Source: Gemmatimonadaceae bacterium (GTDB lineage: Bacteria > Gemmatimonadota > Gemmatimonadetes > Gemmatimonadales > Gemmatimonadaceae). Taken from it: a stretch of 64,000 bases of DNA. A program made the position numbers and the translations under genes. The notes beneath the pieces are model-generated. The model was not told the DNA's origin. It worked only from the letters and a program-made list of their open reading frames with translations, and made no database searches. Shown here one piece after another: positions 37,754-45,864 of the stretch (the first letter of the stretch is position 1; each line of letters opens with the position of its first letter). The stretch spans positions 1 through 64,000 of the forward strand of contig DASUHB010000011.1 in the NCBI GenBank assembly GCA_036273715.1. Direction: 5' to 3'.

Positions 37754-39760
37754 ATGCACGTGGATCCACACCATTCCGCCGCCCGAGCAGGCCATGACAC
37801 ACACGCCGGCCATTCGGTCGCGATGTTCCGGCGAAAATTCTGGATCGCCCTCATCCTCACGATCCCGGCCGCGATCTGGGGCGAGATGTTTGCGCACGCG
37901 TGGGGCGTCGCGCCGCCCGCGTTCCCGGGATCCCGTTTCATTCCGTTAGTCTTCGGCACCGCCGTGTTCGTCTACGGCGGTTGGGTGTTCCTCCAGGGCG
38001 CCTGGCGCGAGCTCGTGGACCGCCGCCCGGGCATGATGACGCTCATCTCGCTCGCTATCGTGGTGGCGTTCGCCTACAGTGTGGCCGTCACATTCGGAGC
38101 CCGCGGCGCGTCGCTCTGGTGGGAACTGTCGTCGCTCATCACGATCATGCTCCTCGGCCACTGGATGGAGATGCGTTCCATTTCGCGGGCCCAGGGCGCG
38201 CTCACCGAGCTGGTGAAGCTCCTGCCCAACACCGCGACGCGTCTCACGGATGCAGGCCTAACGGAAGACGTGCCGATCGGCGCACTGCGCGATGGCGATG
38301 TGGTCCTCGTGCGCCCCGGCGCGGCGATCCCCGCCGACGGCACGGTGCGCGAGGGACGAAGCTTCGTCAACGAATCGATGCTCACCGGCGAATCCAAACC
38401 GGTTGCCAAAAACCCCGGGAGCAGCGTGATCGCCGGTACCGTCAACGGCGATGGATCGCTTCGCGTTGACGTCACGCGCACGGGCGATCGCACGGCCCTC
38501 GCGGGTATCATGCGTCTCGTTGCCGACGCCCAGGCATCGCGCTCCCGCGCACAGGTGTTGGCCGACCGCGCCGCCCTCTGGCTCACAATCGGCGCGCTCG
38601 CGAGCGCGGCCATCACGGCCGCCGCGTGGGTCGCCGCGGGCGCGCCGGGCTCGTTCGTCGTCGAACGCGTGGTGACTGTGCTCGTGATCGCGTGTCCGCA
38701 CGCGCTCGGCCTCGCGGTGCCGCTCGTCGTCGCGCTCTCCACCACCGTCGCCGCGCGCAACGGACTCCTCGTGCGTGACCGGCGCGGCCTCGAGCAAGCC
38801 CGCCTGGTGACGACGGCGGTGTTCGACAAGACCGGAACGCTGACGCTGGGACAGCACCGCGTCGTGGGAGTTCAGACCGACGGGTTGACGGAAAACGACG
38901 CGCTCCGCCTCGCGGCGGCGGTCGAACAGGACTCGGAGCACCCGGTTGGGCGCGCCGTGCTGGCCACGGCGACGGACCGCGCGCTCGCCCTGCCCCGCGC
39001 GGCGGACTTCCGCGCGATTCCCGGGTTAGGCGTCGAAGCAACCGTGGATGGCCGCACGGTGACCGTGGGCGGGCCTAACCTGATCCGCGAACGCAGCCTG
39101 AAACCGGCACCGGAGATGCTCGCCTTTGCGTCTAACGCCGCCGCGCGCGGCCAGAGCGTGCTCTACCTGATCGACGGCCGGACCGTTCGCGCCGCGTTCA
39201 TCGTGTCCGATGCCGTGCGCCCGGAATCGCGCGAGGCCGTCCAACTGCTGCGCGACGCCGGCATCGACGTGGCGATGGTCACCGGCGACAGCCGCGCCGC
39301 CGCCGAGTCGGTTGCGCGCGACCTCGGGATCGACAGAGTGTTTGCCGAGGTGTTGCCCGCGCAGAAGGTCGCCGCGATTAAGCGACTCCAGCGCGATGGA
39401 AAGCGAGTGGCAATGGTCGGCGACGGCGTCAACGACGCACCGGCGCTTGCGACGGCCGACGTCGGCATTGCAATCGGCGCCGGCACCAACGTCGCCGTGG
39501 AGGCAGGAGACATCGTGCTGGTGCGCAACGATCCGCGCGACGTGCCGCGCATCTTTGCGTTGAGCCGCGCGACCTATCGGAAAATGGTGCAGAATCTGTG
39601 GTGGGCGGCAGGATACAACGTGGTGGCGATTCCGCTGGCAGCGGGCGCGCTGGCGTGGAAGGGTATCGTGCTCAGTCCAGCCGCGGGCGCCGTGCTCATG
39701 TCGCTGAGCACGATCATTGTCGCCGTCAATGCACAGCTGCTCCGCAGAGTGAAGCTCTAA
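37754..39760 (+). CDS. copB: CopB-type heavy-metal P1B ATPase
   Basis: A 668-residue protein from ATG 37754. A His-rich N-terminus (HVDPHHSAARAGHDTHAGH) replaces a Cys-type metal domain. It has about eight membrane helices, TGES in the actuator, CPH in helix 6 (VIACPHALGLAVPL), DKTGTLTLG, HPVG and GDGVNDAPAL. CPH plus the His-rich tail marks the CopB (P1B-3) group, which exports Cu or Ag. All catalytic residues are present. The longer frame to 37628 runs into the interspersed repeat and is not used. A 45-codon relic of a relative is at 23587. Confidence 0.92.
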   Translation: MHVDPHHSAARAGHDTHAGHSVAMFRRKFWIALILTIPAAIWGEMFAHAWGVAPPAFPGSRFIPLVFGTAVFVYGGWVFLQGAWRELVDRRPGMMTLISLAIVVAFAYSVAVTFGARGASLWWELSSLITIMLLGHWMEMRSISRAQGALTELVKLLPNTATRLTDAGLTEDVPIGALRDGDVVLVRPGAAIPADGTVREGRSFVNESMLTGESKPVAKNPGSSVIAGTVNGDGSLRVDVTRTGDRTALAGIMRLVADAQASRSRAQVLADRAALWLTIGALASAAITAAAWVAAGAPGSFVVERVVTVLVIACPHALGLAVPLVVALSTTVAARNGLLVRDRRGLEQARLVTTAVFDKTGTLTLGQHRVVGVQTDGLTENDALRLAAAVEQDSEHPVGRAVLATATDRALALPRAADFRAIPGLGVEATVDGRTVTVGGPNLIRERSLKPAPEMLAFASNAAARGQSVLYLIDGRTVRAAFIVSDAVRPESREAVQLLRDAGIDVAMVTGDSRAAAESVARDLGIDRVFAEVLPAQKVAAIKRLQRDGKRVAMVGDGVNDAPALATADVGIAIGAGTNVAVEAGDIVLVRNDPRDVPRIFALSRATYRKMVQNLWWAAGYNVVAIPLAAGALAWKGIVLSPAAGAVLMSLSTIIVAVNAQLLRRVKL

Positions 39761-39782
39761 CGGCAGCCGCGCTCGCCGAGAT

Positions 39783-40214
39783 TCATTTCGTCAGCGGCGT
39801 GGATACGCCGAGCTTGAACCCGTCGAGATCCTTGAAGTGGAACATGCGCACGCCCCACGGGCGATCGGCCGGCTCATCCAGGAGCGTCCCTGCCCCGGCA
39901 GCCTTGATCCGCGCCGCGGCAGCATCGACATCGGCGGGTCCGTTGACGTTGAGCTGGAGGTAGAGCCCCTGCCCCTTGATGCGGTCCCAGCCCAGCTTGC
40001 CGTCATCCTGGTTCAGGATGATCCGAATGTCGCCCGCACTCATGGCGGCGCCGGCGACTTTTCCATCGCGATCGAACGTCTGCGCCACGATGAAGCCTAA
40101 CACATCGCGGTACCAACGGATCGACGCCTCGACGTTCTTGCAAGTGAGCGAACAACCCATGCCGGTCGCATGAAGGGTCGGCGTGGAGGCGGGTGCTGGC
40201 GCAGTCGTGGTCAT
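39783..40214 (-). CDS. VOC-family (glyoxalase-like) protein
   Basis: A 143-residue protein from ATG 40214. GCSLTCKNVEASIRWYRDVLGF opens the first beta-alpha-beta unit, YLQLNVNGPADVDAAAARI the second, and MFHFKDLDGFKLGVSTP ends the fold. These are vicinal-oxygen-chelate features. Metal ligands are not certain; substrate unknown. It faces the ATPase tail to tail and is followed, on the same strand upstream, by the AHSA1 gene after 100 bases. Confidence 0.85.
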   Translation of the reverse strand: MTTTAPAPASTPTLHATGMGCSLTCKNVEASIRWYRDVLGFIVAQTFDRDGKVAGAAMSAGDIRIILNQDDGKLGWDRIKGQGLYLQLNVNGPADVDAAAARIKAAGAGTLLDEPADRPWGVRMFHFKDLDGFKLGVSTPLTK

Positions 40215-40314
40215 CGGGGTCCGGAGGTTGAGGTGTGTGGGGCCGGTCGAATGATAACAGCGAACGCGTGTCGCTGCCTTCGAGAAATGACTCCCGGCCC
40301 GATCACCCTCGCCG

Positions 40315-40830
40315 TTACTGTCCCGAGCTTTCACCCAGAGCGACGAGCAGCTCGTCCAGCTGGTCGAACGTCTCGACCATTGCATCGGCTGCTCCGGTGC
40401 CGGCAGCGTCGAGCGCTTCCTTCGAAGGATGGCTCTCGCGCAGGACCACGAGCGTCTTGCCGCCCTGCTCGTCGAAAGTCACCGTGGTGACAGGGCCGGC
40501 CTCGCCACCTTCCTCATTGGTCCACGCGAGGCGCGAATACGGCTTGACTTCGACATACGTGCCGAAGAACGCGACCGGCTCGGGGCTCGCGTCGAATACC
40601 AATCGGTACTTGCCTCCGACACGAGCATCCACCTCGCAGGACAGCAGCGTCATGCCGATCGACTTGGGCACCCACCACCGCTTGAGCAGCTCGGCCTTGG
40701 TAAATGCCTCGAACACGATGCGCGCCGGGCCATTGATGGTCCGCGTGACAACCACCTCGCGATCCGACGTCCGTTCTACGGTAGTGCGGTTCTTCACGGG
40801 GCCGGGCTTACGTTCGATTTTTGCGTTCAT
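40315..40830 (-). CDS. AHSA1/SRPBCC-family protein
   Basis: A 171-residue protein from ATG 40830. VVVTRTINGPARIVFEAFTKAELLKRWWVPK and VDARVGGKYRLVFDAS are the AHSA1 start-of-fold signature. Such helix-grip proteins bind hydrophobic ligands. The start lies inside the ArsR gene (overlap 23 bases), so the pair is translationally coupled. The ArsR/AHSA1 combination is very common; its physiological role is unresolved. Confidence 0.9.
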   Translation of the reverse strand: MNAKIERKPGPVKNRTTVERTSDREVVVTRTINGPARIVFEAFTKAELLKRWWVPKSIGMTLLSCEVDARVGGKYRLVFDASPEPVAFFGTYVEVKPYSRLAWTNEEGGEAGPVTTVTFDEQGGKTLVVLRESHPSKEALDAAGTGAADAMVETFDQLDELLVALGESSGQ

Positions 40831-41173
40831 CGCTCTTCTCCTTTCGTGAAAGTTCCTCGACAATCTTGTCCAACTCGTTGAAGCGTTCGTCCCAGCGCCG
40901 GCGATACCGCTCGAGCCAGGCCGTCTCGTCTTCCAGGCGGCGCGGGCCCAGCTGGCACTTCCGCACGCGCCCGGCCTTTTTCGTGGTGACGAGCCCCGCC
41001 TGCTCCAGCACGCCGACGTGCTTCTTCATGCCCGTGAGCGTCATGTGGAACTTCTCGGCGAGGTCCGTGATCGACGCGTCGGTTCGTCCGAGCTGCTCGA
41101 GCACGCCGCGCCGCGTGGCGTCCGAGAGCGCCGCGAACGAGGCATCAAGGCGGGTGGTCGTATACTGAACCAT
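40808..41173 (-). CDS. ArsR-family regulator of the AHSA1 operon, copy 1
   Basis: A 121-residue winged-helix protein: FAALSDATRRGVLEQLG, SITDLAEKFHMTLTGMKKHVGVLEQAGLV and RVRKCQLGPRRLEDETAWLERYRRRWDERFN. It begins MVQYTT, as many ArsR regulators of AHSA1 genes do. No Cys-based metal site is visible, so it may sense something other than metal. Its start codon sits inside a perfect inverted repeat (41162-41185), suggesting a leaderless transcript and tight autoregulation. Confidence 0.93.
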   Translation of the reverse strand: MVQYTTTRLDASFAALSDATRRGVLEQLGRTDASITDLAEKFHMTLTGMKKHVGVLEQAGLVTTKKAGRVRKCQLGPRRLEDETAWLERYRRRWDERFNELDKIVEELSRKEKSDERKNRT

Positions 41174-41185
41174 ACGGTTCAGTAT
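41162..41185 (-). promoter_or_regulatory. Operator overlapping the ArsR start codon, copy 1
   Basis: ATACTGAACC (41162-41171), spacer ATAC, and GGTTCAGTAT (41176-41185) form a perfect 10-bp inverted repeat. The ATG is the centre-proximal triplet (41171-41173, minus strand), and TTAAATACTGAACC reading into it looks like a -10 region. A related operator of identical architecture lies at 45782-45805. Confidence 0.75.
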
Positions 41186-41371
41186 TTAACGCACGCGGTC
41201 GCGGCGCGCAAGGGGTGGCCGCGAAGGACTCGTGAGGCTCGCCGTGGGCATTGACGCCTAACGGGTCAAAATCCGTTGTGTCGGTGTTCGGCGGCCGATG
41301 GACCGGCTCGCGCCTTTGGAGGCGCGCAGCTTATGCCACAGCGTTAGCCACCTACAACATCACTCTTGGTC

Positions 41372-41631
41372 ATGAGCGCTGAACATTCGGGTTCGGCTCT
41401 GGTGGACGCGTTCGTGCGGCCCGAACGTAAAGCGCGGCTCCGCAGCCTCCTGGCGAGCGCGAAAGGGCGCGCGAAGCTCCGAGTCGGCCTCGCGCACTTC
41501 CGCTCGAGGAGGCGCTCGCGTTGGTCGTGGGGCGCGGCATCGGTACATTCCTCTCCTGCATTCCCGGACGGCTGGCGTACTTCGAGGGCGAGGATGCCGG
41601 TGCGCGTTTCATTCTCGACCACGCTGGCTAA
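41372..41631 (+). pseudogene. Relic of a hypothetical protein (internal deletion)
   Basis: From ATG 41372 the frame reads MSAEHSGSALVDAFVRPERK and LRSLLASAKGRAKLRVGLAHF. In a second frame, from about 41505, EEALALVVGRGIGTFLSCIP, GRLAYFEGEDAGARF and ILDHAG end at TAA 41631. Both halves look native and would fit one gene whose middle has been deleted with a frame change. I do not know the family's function. The rest of 41186-41717 holds a 7-mer copy at 41258 and nothing else. Confidence 0.55.
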
Positions 41632-41717
41632 CGAATTCTTCCACCGGACAAGCGCGAGCGGCCTACCATATGGGAGCTCGCCCTGGCAAGCCCTGCTCGG
41701 ATCAGCGATCATTGCGC

Positions 41718-42089
41718 ATGGCGAGCCGCCGCTGTCTCCTGTCTGCGCTCACGTTTTGGTGCGTCTTGCTCGCGTGGGCGATATGGATCACGCGCGAACC
41801 CAAGCATGCTATCGCGTTCGGGTTCGGCGGGGGATGGTTGTTTACCCTGTTCGCCACGCTACTCCAGGACCTTGGGCGCCGGCGGTTTCAGCCGCCGATC
41901 GAGCAGCGCGCAATTCGGAGCATCGTTGCCCTGCAAGTCCTTGCTGGCGGAATCACGGCTGCAGGATGGTGGGCGTCCTGGTTTTGCGAGCCGGTCACGT
42001 ACGTGCTCGCACGACTGGGCTTCTACACGCTGCTGGCGGCGCCGCTCGTCCTCGCGTGGCTATCGGGATTCGTTCACGGCGTGCGTTGA
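41718..42089 (+). CDS. Membrane protein, unknown function
   Basis: A 123-residue protein from ATG 41718 with four membrane helices (LSALTFWCVLLAWAIWI, AFGFGGGWLFTLFATLL, SIVALQVLAGGITAAGWW, GFYTLLAAPLVLAWLSGF). No recognised family; no informative neighbour. It is the first of four small plus-strand genes up to 43207. Confidence 0.65.
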   Translation: MASRRCLLSALTFWCVLLAWAIWITREPKHAIAFGFGGGWLFTLFATLLQDLGRRRFQPPIEQRAIRSIVALQVLAGGITAAGWWASWFCEPVTYVLARLGFYTLLAAPLVLAWLSGFVHGVR

Positions 42090-42152
42090 ACCGGCGTCCC
42101 CGGACTTGACGGTTCCTCGCCCGGAACGAACGCTTCGTTATCTTGCGTGGCC

Positions 42153-42512
42153 ATGAACCCAGACCAACCGCGCATCGTCCGTGCTCCGATCTCACGTTCG
42201 GAACTGACGACCCTTGCCGCATCTCGCTTCGGCGACCTCGTCAAGGCGGTCGTCGACATCGCGCGCGGCATCATGGCTGTCAGCGGCGAGTTGCACTCGG
42301 ATGAAGAAGCCCTCCTGTTGGACGATGGCTCGCAGCAGCACGACCTGTGGGGAATAAACCTCTACCCTGCTGAAGCCGGCGAGGATTGGATCGAGTTTGA
42401 CTCCGTGATCAACGTGCGCCCCTCACAAAACAATCGCAGCCGATCCGTCGAGGACGAAAACACGCGCGCGACCATCCGGCGTGTCGTCCACACACTGGTG
42501 CCGGACGCATGA
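42153..42512 (+). CDS. DUF5674 family protein
   Basis: From ATG 42153, 119 residues. IVRAPISRSELTTLAASRFGDLVKAVVDIARGIMAV, GELHSDEEALLLDDGS, QHDLWGINLYP and EDWIEFDSVINVRPSQNNRS are the diagnostic DUF5674 segments. The next gene overlaps by ATGA. DUF5674 genes are commonly followed by the same small helical partner, which suggests a TA-like pair. The role is unproven. Confidence 0.85.
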   Translation: MNPDQPRIVRAPISRSELTTLAASRFGDLVKAVVDIARGIMAVSGELHSDEEALLLDDGSQQHDLWGINLYPAEAGEDWIEFDSVINVRPSQNNRSRSVEDENTRATIRRVVHTLVPDA

Positions 42513-42853
42513 GCGCCAACACGATGCTCCATGCCGACGCGGCGCGGCGCTGGAACACGCTGGAACTCGTGGAGCAGCTCGCACACGTCGGGAGCGAGGT
42601 CGACCGGGCGATCCGAGCGTACAACGCGGGGAATCGTAACCGTTTCGACGGTGCGCTCGCGCGCGCGCTCGAACTGTTCGACTTGACGGCAGCGGACAAC
42701 CGCTGGCGAGGTGCGCGTCGGCGCGAGATCCTGCGAGCACGATCCGAGTTCTGCCGCCTGTTCTTCGACGAATCGGTCTCTCCGGATTCAGCCGCTGGTC
42801 TGTCCCGCTACTTCTTGCACTTCGCGATCGCGGCGCGACGGCACGCACCGTAG
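42509..42853 (+). CDS. Helical partner of the DUF5674 protein
   Basis: A 114-residue all-helical protein. RWNTLELVEQLAHVGSEVDRAI, AYNAGNRNRFDGALARALELF, DNRWRGARRREILRARSEFC and YFLHFAIAARR resemble proteins found directly after DUF5674 genes. The 4-base overlap (ATGA) shows translational coupling. Both genes look complete, unlike most modules in this window. Confidence 0.75.
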   Translation: MSANTMLHADAARRWNTLELVEQLAHVGSEVDRAIRAYNAGNRNRFDGALARALELFDLTAADNRWRGARRREILRARSEFCRLFFDESVSPDSAAGLSRYFLHFAIAARRHAP

Positions 42854-42886
42854 TTGGCCCGCTGACACTCACTTCGCGCTCCGACC

Positions 42887-43207
42887 ATGAGACCAAGTGA
42901 CGCTGTCCTGGTCGCGATTCTGGCCCTGTACTTTCTGGTTGTCCTGCCCGTCGACGCTGTCCTCCTGCGCCGGGCCGGCGCTCGCATCCGCGAACGCCAT
43001 CCCGCCACGTGGGATGCATTGCGGGTGAAGTCCGTCCACTCGATTGCCTTCGTGCAGTTCGTCCGCGGCAAGCGATACCTGGCACTCGACGACCCTGAAC
43101 TCACGGCGCTCCTCACGCGGAAACGGCGCTTTGATGTGCTGACGGCGGTCGCGTTCGTTGCCGCGGTCGGCGTGGTCCTCGTCATGCAACGAGCGACGAG
43201 GTCGTGA
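42887..43207 (+). CDS. Small membrane protein
   Basis: A 106-residue protein with a hydrophobic N-terminus (VLVAILALYFLVVLPVDAVLL) and a C-terminal helix (TAVAFVAAVGVVLVM). Between them is a soluble basic segment (RERHPATWDALRVKSVHSIAF). Family unknown to me. It follows the DUF5674 pair after 33 bases and may share its transcript. A long hairpin lies 27 bases downstream. Confidence 0.6.
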   Translation: MRPSDAVLVAILALYFLVVLPVDAVLLRRAGARIRERHPATWDALRVKSVHSIAFVQFVRGKRYLALDDPELTALLTRKRRFDVLTAVAFVAAVGVVLVMQRATRS

Positions 43208-43233
43208 GTACGTGTCGGCGTGGTCACGCGCTT

Positions 43234-43278
43234 CATCACAGAGTTTCTACCTACTTTGTAGGCAAAAACTCGGTGATG
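43234..43278 (+). terminator. Long imperfect hairpin in the gap after 43207
   Basis: CATCAC-A-GAGTTT pairs with AAACTC-G-GTGATG (43234-43246 with 43266-43278), with an inner CCTAC-TTT-GTAGG stem (43250-43262) and a 3+3 internal loop. In total 17 base pairs form a 45-base hairpin. There is no U-run, so termination would need Rho or another factor; it could also be a structured RNA or operator. The gap 43208-43560 holds a 7-mer pair (43341, 43473) and no gene. Confidence 0.5.
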
Positions 43279-43560
43279 CGCTTGCGGCAGGCAGGTAGGC
43301 GCGCAACTGCCAGTCTTTCCTGTCCCTCAGCGCCGAGCCGTTAGGCGAGAGAGTCGGTCTAATGCGCACCGTCCGCGACGGGGGTCTGCGCATTCGCATT
43401 CCGACCATACTATAGTAGGGAGCTCCATTTGTTTCTGTCCGGCGATGATTGCCGATGGGCGCCTGAGGCTCGCCTAACGACGTGTCGCCGCGTGGTCGCG
43501 GCGAGGTACGGTTTTCGCGGGCTCGCTCCCGACCAGACCGACCAGCGAATCCGAGCGACC

Positions 43561-43950
43561 ATGAAACCTCATCTCGACGTGATCACCTTGGCGGTGCGCG
43601 ACCTCGAACGGGCCGTCGCGTTCTACCGCGACGGCCTCGGCCTTCCGACGAAGGGCATCGTCGCTACTGAATTCGAGGCAACGGCCGAGGACGCGGCCGG
43701 CGCGGCGGCGTTCTTTGAAATGGAGAGCGGCCTCCTGCTCGCGCTCTATCCACGTACGGAGCTCGCCAAAGGAATAGGTGAACGTGCGATACGGGATCGC
43801 TCTCTCAGATGGTACGTCCGTCGCCTGTATCGTCAGTTCCAGCATGCTCGGGCCGATCCTGGAGCATCAGGTTGCGCGCCTGTCGTCTCGACACCATTAT
43901 CGAGGGCCCGACGCCGACCGCTGCGACCGCCGCCGCTGGTTGGGCGTTAG
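43561..43950 (+). CDS. VOC-family protein, C-terminally damaged
   Basis: From ATG 43561: MKPHLDVITLAVRDLERAVAFYRDGLGLP, then AAAFFEMESGLLLALYPRTELAKGIG is a standard first VOC unit. After that the frame becomes Arg-rich with no VOC pattern (the VxSxEEV and GYFADPDGH segments are absent) and ends at 43950 in a 7-mer. The second half of the fold is missing, so this is probably a truncated gene. Confidence 0.6.
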   Translation: MKPHLDVITLAVRDLERAVAFYRDGLGLPTKGIVATEFEATAEDAAGAAAFFEMESGLLLALYPRTELAKGIGERAIRDRSLRWYVRRLYRQFQHARADPGASGCAPVVSTPLSRARRRPLRPPPLVGR

Positions 43951-43967
43951 GCGGATGCCACCTTTCG

Positions 43968-44325
43968 ATGAAGATTCGGCCATATGACGACGGCGACTGG
44001 ACGGAGTGGCTCCGCTTGAGTGTGGCACTCTTCCCTGAGTACTCGGCGGCCACTCATCGAAGCGTGGTATGTCGACCCGGATGCGAGACGCCAGGGGCAC
44101 GGTCGCACGCTGATAGCGGCAGCTGAAGCGTGGGCGGTGGCCCGTGGCTACAGCGAGATGGCCTCGGACGCGCTGCTGGACAATTCGGTGAGCCACGCCG
44201 CGCACAACCAACTGGGCTACGAAGAGGTCGGTCGCGTGGTGCAGTTTCGGAAAGTGCTGCTGGGGTCGCAGCGGGCTGCGCCGTCTAACCAGTACCTGTT
44301 CTTCATCTCTAACCACGGGAGCTGA
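43968..44325 (+). pseudogene. Aminoglycoside 6'-N-acetyltransferase (AAC(6')-I-like) relic
   Basis: The frame from ATG 43968 reads MKIRPYDDGDWTEWLRLSVAL. In another frame, from about 44055, PLIEAWYVDPDARRQGHGRTLI, AEAWAVARGYSEMASDALLD and SHAAHNQLGYEEVGRVVQFR give the C-terminal half of AAC(6')-I enzymes, including the acetyl-CoA loop (RRQGHGRTL). About 60 codons between them are gone and the frame changes. This is a GNAT enzyme now broken. Confidence 0.75.
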
Positions 44326-44327
44326 TT

Positions 44328-45299
44328 TTGGACTTGATCGCAAGCACGGCGCTCACCGCGAGCCTCACGCTCGCTGCCGCGGGTTTTCTGCAGGCGCAGG
44401 ACACGGCCGCCGCGTCCAGCGAAGCCGTCACGCTTCCGTTAGCGCACGGTGAGCTCGCCGGCACGCTCCTCATTCCGCGGCCGACCGGCCCGATGCCTGT
44501 CGTGCTCCTGGTCGCCGGATCGGGCCCAACGGACCGCGATGGAAACCAACGAGGCGTTGGCCCGTCGTCGCTCCGGCAGCTTGCCGAAGCACTGGCGACG
44601 AAACACATCGCGACGCTGCGCGTCGACAAGCGCGGGGTGGGTGGCAGCGTCTCTGCGGCGCCTTCCGAGGCGGAGCTCCGGTTCGAGATGTTTGCCGATG
44701 ACGTCGCGGCTTGGCTGCGTTTCCTCTCGAACGACCACCGCTTCTCGAGTGTCATCGTCGCCGGTCACAGCGAGGGCGCCTTACTCGCGCTGCTGGCGCT
44801 CCACACCGCTCCCGCGGCCGCCTACATCTCCCTCGAGGGCCCGGCGCGTCCGGCGAACGAAGTGCTCCACGATCAGCTTGTGCCGCGGCTGCCGGCGCCG
44901 CTCATGGCGGAAAGCGACACGATACTGGACCGCCTAACGCGCGGCCTCGTCACCGACTCGACGCCACCCGCGCTGGCCGCGCTGTTCCGCCCGAGCGTCC
45001 AGCCGTACTTGATTTCCTGGTTTCGATACTCCGGGCAGTCCGAAATTGCTCGGCTTGAGATCCCGTGCCTCATCGTGCAGGGCTCGCATGATCTACAAGT
45101 TGCGCCCTCGGAGGCCGATCTGCTCGAGCGCGCCAACCCGCGCTGTCAGATGGCGCGCATCGATGGCATGAACCACGTGCTCAAGCAAACGCCTGCAGAC
45201 ATGGCCGGTCAGATGGCGAGCTACCAGGGACCCGATGTTCCGCTCGCGACAGGACTCGTAGACGCAATTGCGTCGTTCGTGGCCGGACTGCACAAATGA
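44328..45299 (+). CDS. Secreted alpha/beta hydrolase
   Basis: A 323-residue protein from TTG 44328 (GGGAG 8 bases before). The signal peptide is LTASLTLAAAGFLQAQ. PVVLLVAGSGPTDRDGNQ (oxyanion region), RVDKRGVGGS and nucleophile elbow VAGHSEGALLALL (Ser) are clear. Asp (QGSHDLQV) and His (DGMNHVLK) complete the triad. Family members hydrolyse esters or peptides; the substrate is unknown. The stop overlaps the next lipoprotein gene by ATGA. Confidence 0.88.
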   Translation: MDLIASTALTASLTLAAAGFLQAQDTAAASSEAVTLPLAHGELAGTLLIPRPTGPMPVVLLVAGSGPTDRDGNQRGVGPSSLRQLAEALATKHIATLRVDKRGVGGSVSAAPSEAELRFEMFADDVAAWLRFLSNDHRFSSVIVAGHSEGALLALLALHTAPAAAYISLEGPARPANEVLHDQLVPRLPAPLMAESDTILDRLTRGLVTDSTPPALAALFRPSVQPYLISWFRYSGQSEIARLEIPCLIVQGSHDLQVAPSEADLLERANPRCQMARIDGMNHVLKQTPADMAGQMASYQGPDVPLATGLVDAIASFVAGLHK

Positions 45300-45733
45300 A
45301 GGTCCGGCGAAGGCCGCCACTTTCACGTTTCGCTGTCGCCGCACTCGCCCTCGTCGCCTGTAAGAACGACGCCCGCTCTCCGCTCCAGCTGGCCGAGCTC
45401 GCCGGAACGTGGACGATGACAGCCACCAATGCCGCGAACGACTCGACACTCGTGACGTACGAGATGACGGCGACCGCCGACACCGCCGGCTGGTCCATTC
45501 TGTATCCAAACCACACGACGCCGATCGCACTGCGCGTTCGCACCGATGCCGACAGCATCATCATGGATGCAGGGCCATACGCCAGCACTGCCCGCCAGGA
45601 CGCGACGGTCACGATTCATGGTGTGCTATACCTGCGCGACGCGAAGCTCGTCGGCACCGAGTCGGCGTACTACAAGGTTGGGTCGACCGAGTCGGTGGTG
45701 CACATCAAATTGGCAGGAACGAAGGCCAGGTAG
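45296..45733 (+). CDS. Small lipoprotein
   Basis: A 145-residue protein with a lipoprotein leader (FAVAALALVAC) and mature part starting KNDARSPLQLAELAGTWTMT. The beta-rich remainder (STLVTYEMTATADTAGW, LRVRTDADSIIMDAG, LRDAKLVGTESAYY) suggests a lipocalin-like or sandwich fold. It overlaps the hydrolase gene by 4 bases and is probably translated with it. Confidence 0.75.
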   Translation: MKVRRRPPLSRFAVAALALVACKNDARSPLQLAELAGTWTMTATNAANDSTLVTYEMTATADTAGWSILYPNHTTPIALRVRTDADSIIMDAGPYASTARQDATVTIHGVLYLRDAKLVGTESAYYKVGSTESVVHIKLAGTKAR

Positions 45734-45781
45734 TCATCGCGCCACCACACGCCGCTCGATAGTCTTGATTCATGTCCACAA

Positions 45782-45805
45782 ATACTTAGGTATTGACCTT
45801 AGTAT
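45782..45805 (+). promoter_or_regulatory. Operator upstream of ArsR copy 2
   Basis: ATACTTAGGT (45782-45791), spacer ATTG, and ACCTTAGTAT (45796-45805) form a 10-bp inverted repeat with one mismatched pair. Arm length, spacer and the ATAC...GTAT ends match the operator at 41162-41185. It lies 60 bases upstream of the ArsR start and overlaps a TTGACC that could be a -35. Confidence 0.65.
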
Positions 45806-45864
45806 GGCCTCGTGATACCTTCCCTCCGTACGACCACGCCACCCAACCAGCCAGCGGTGTCGCA

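Noticed and set aside
43340-43480. CGTTAGGCGAG and CTCGCCTAACG as a transposon-like inverted repeat pair
   Set aside because: The arms are two copies of the dispersed 7-mer with one or two extra matching bases, and the 120 bases between them hold no gene; chance pairing of an abundant word is likelier.
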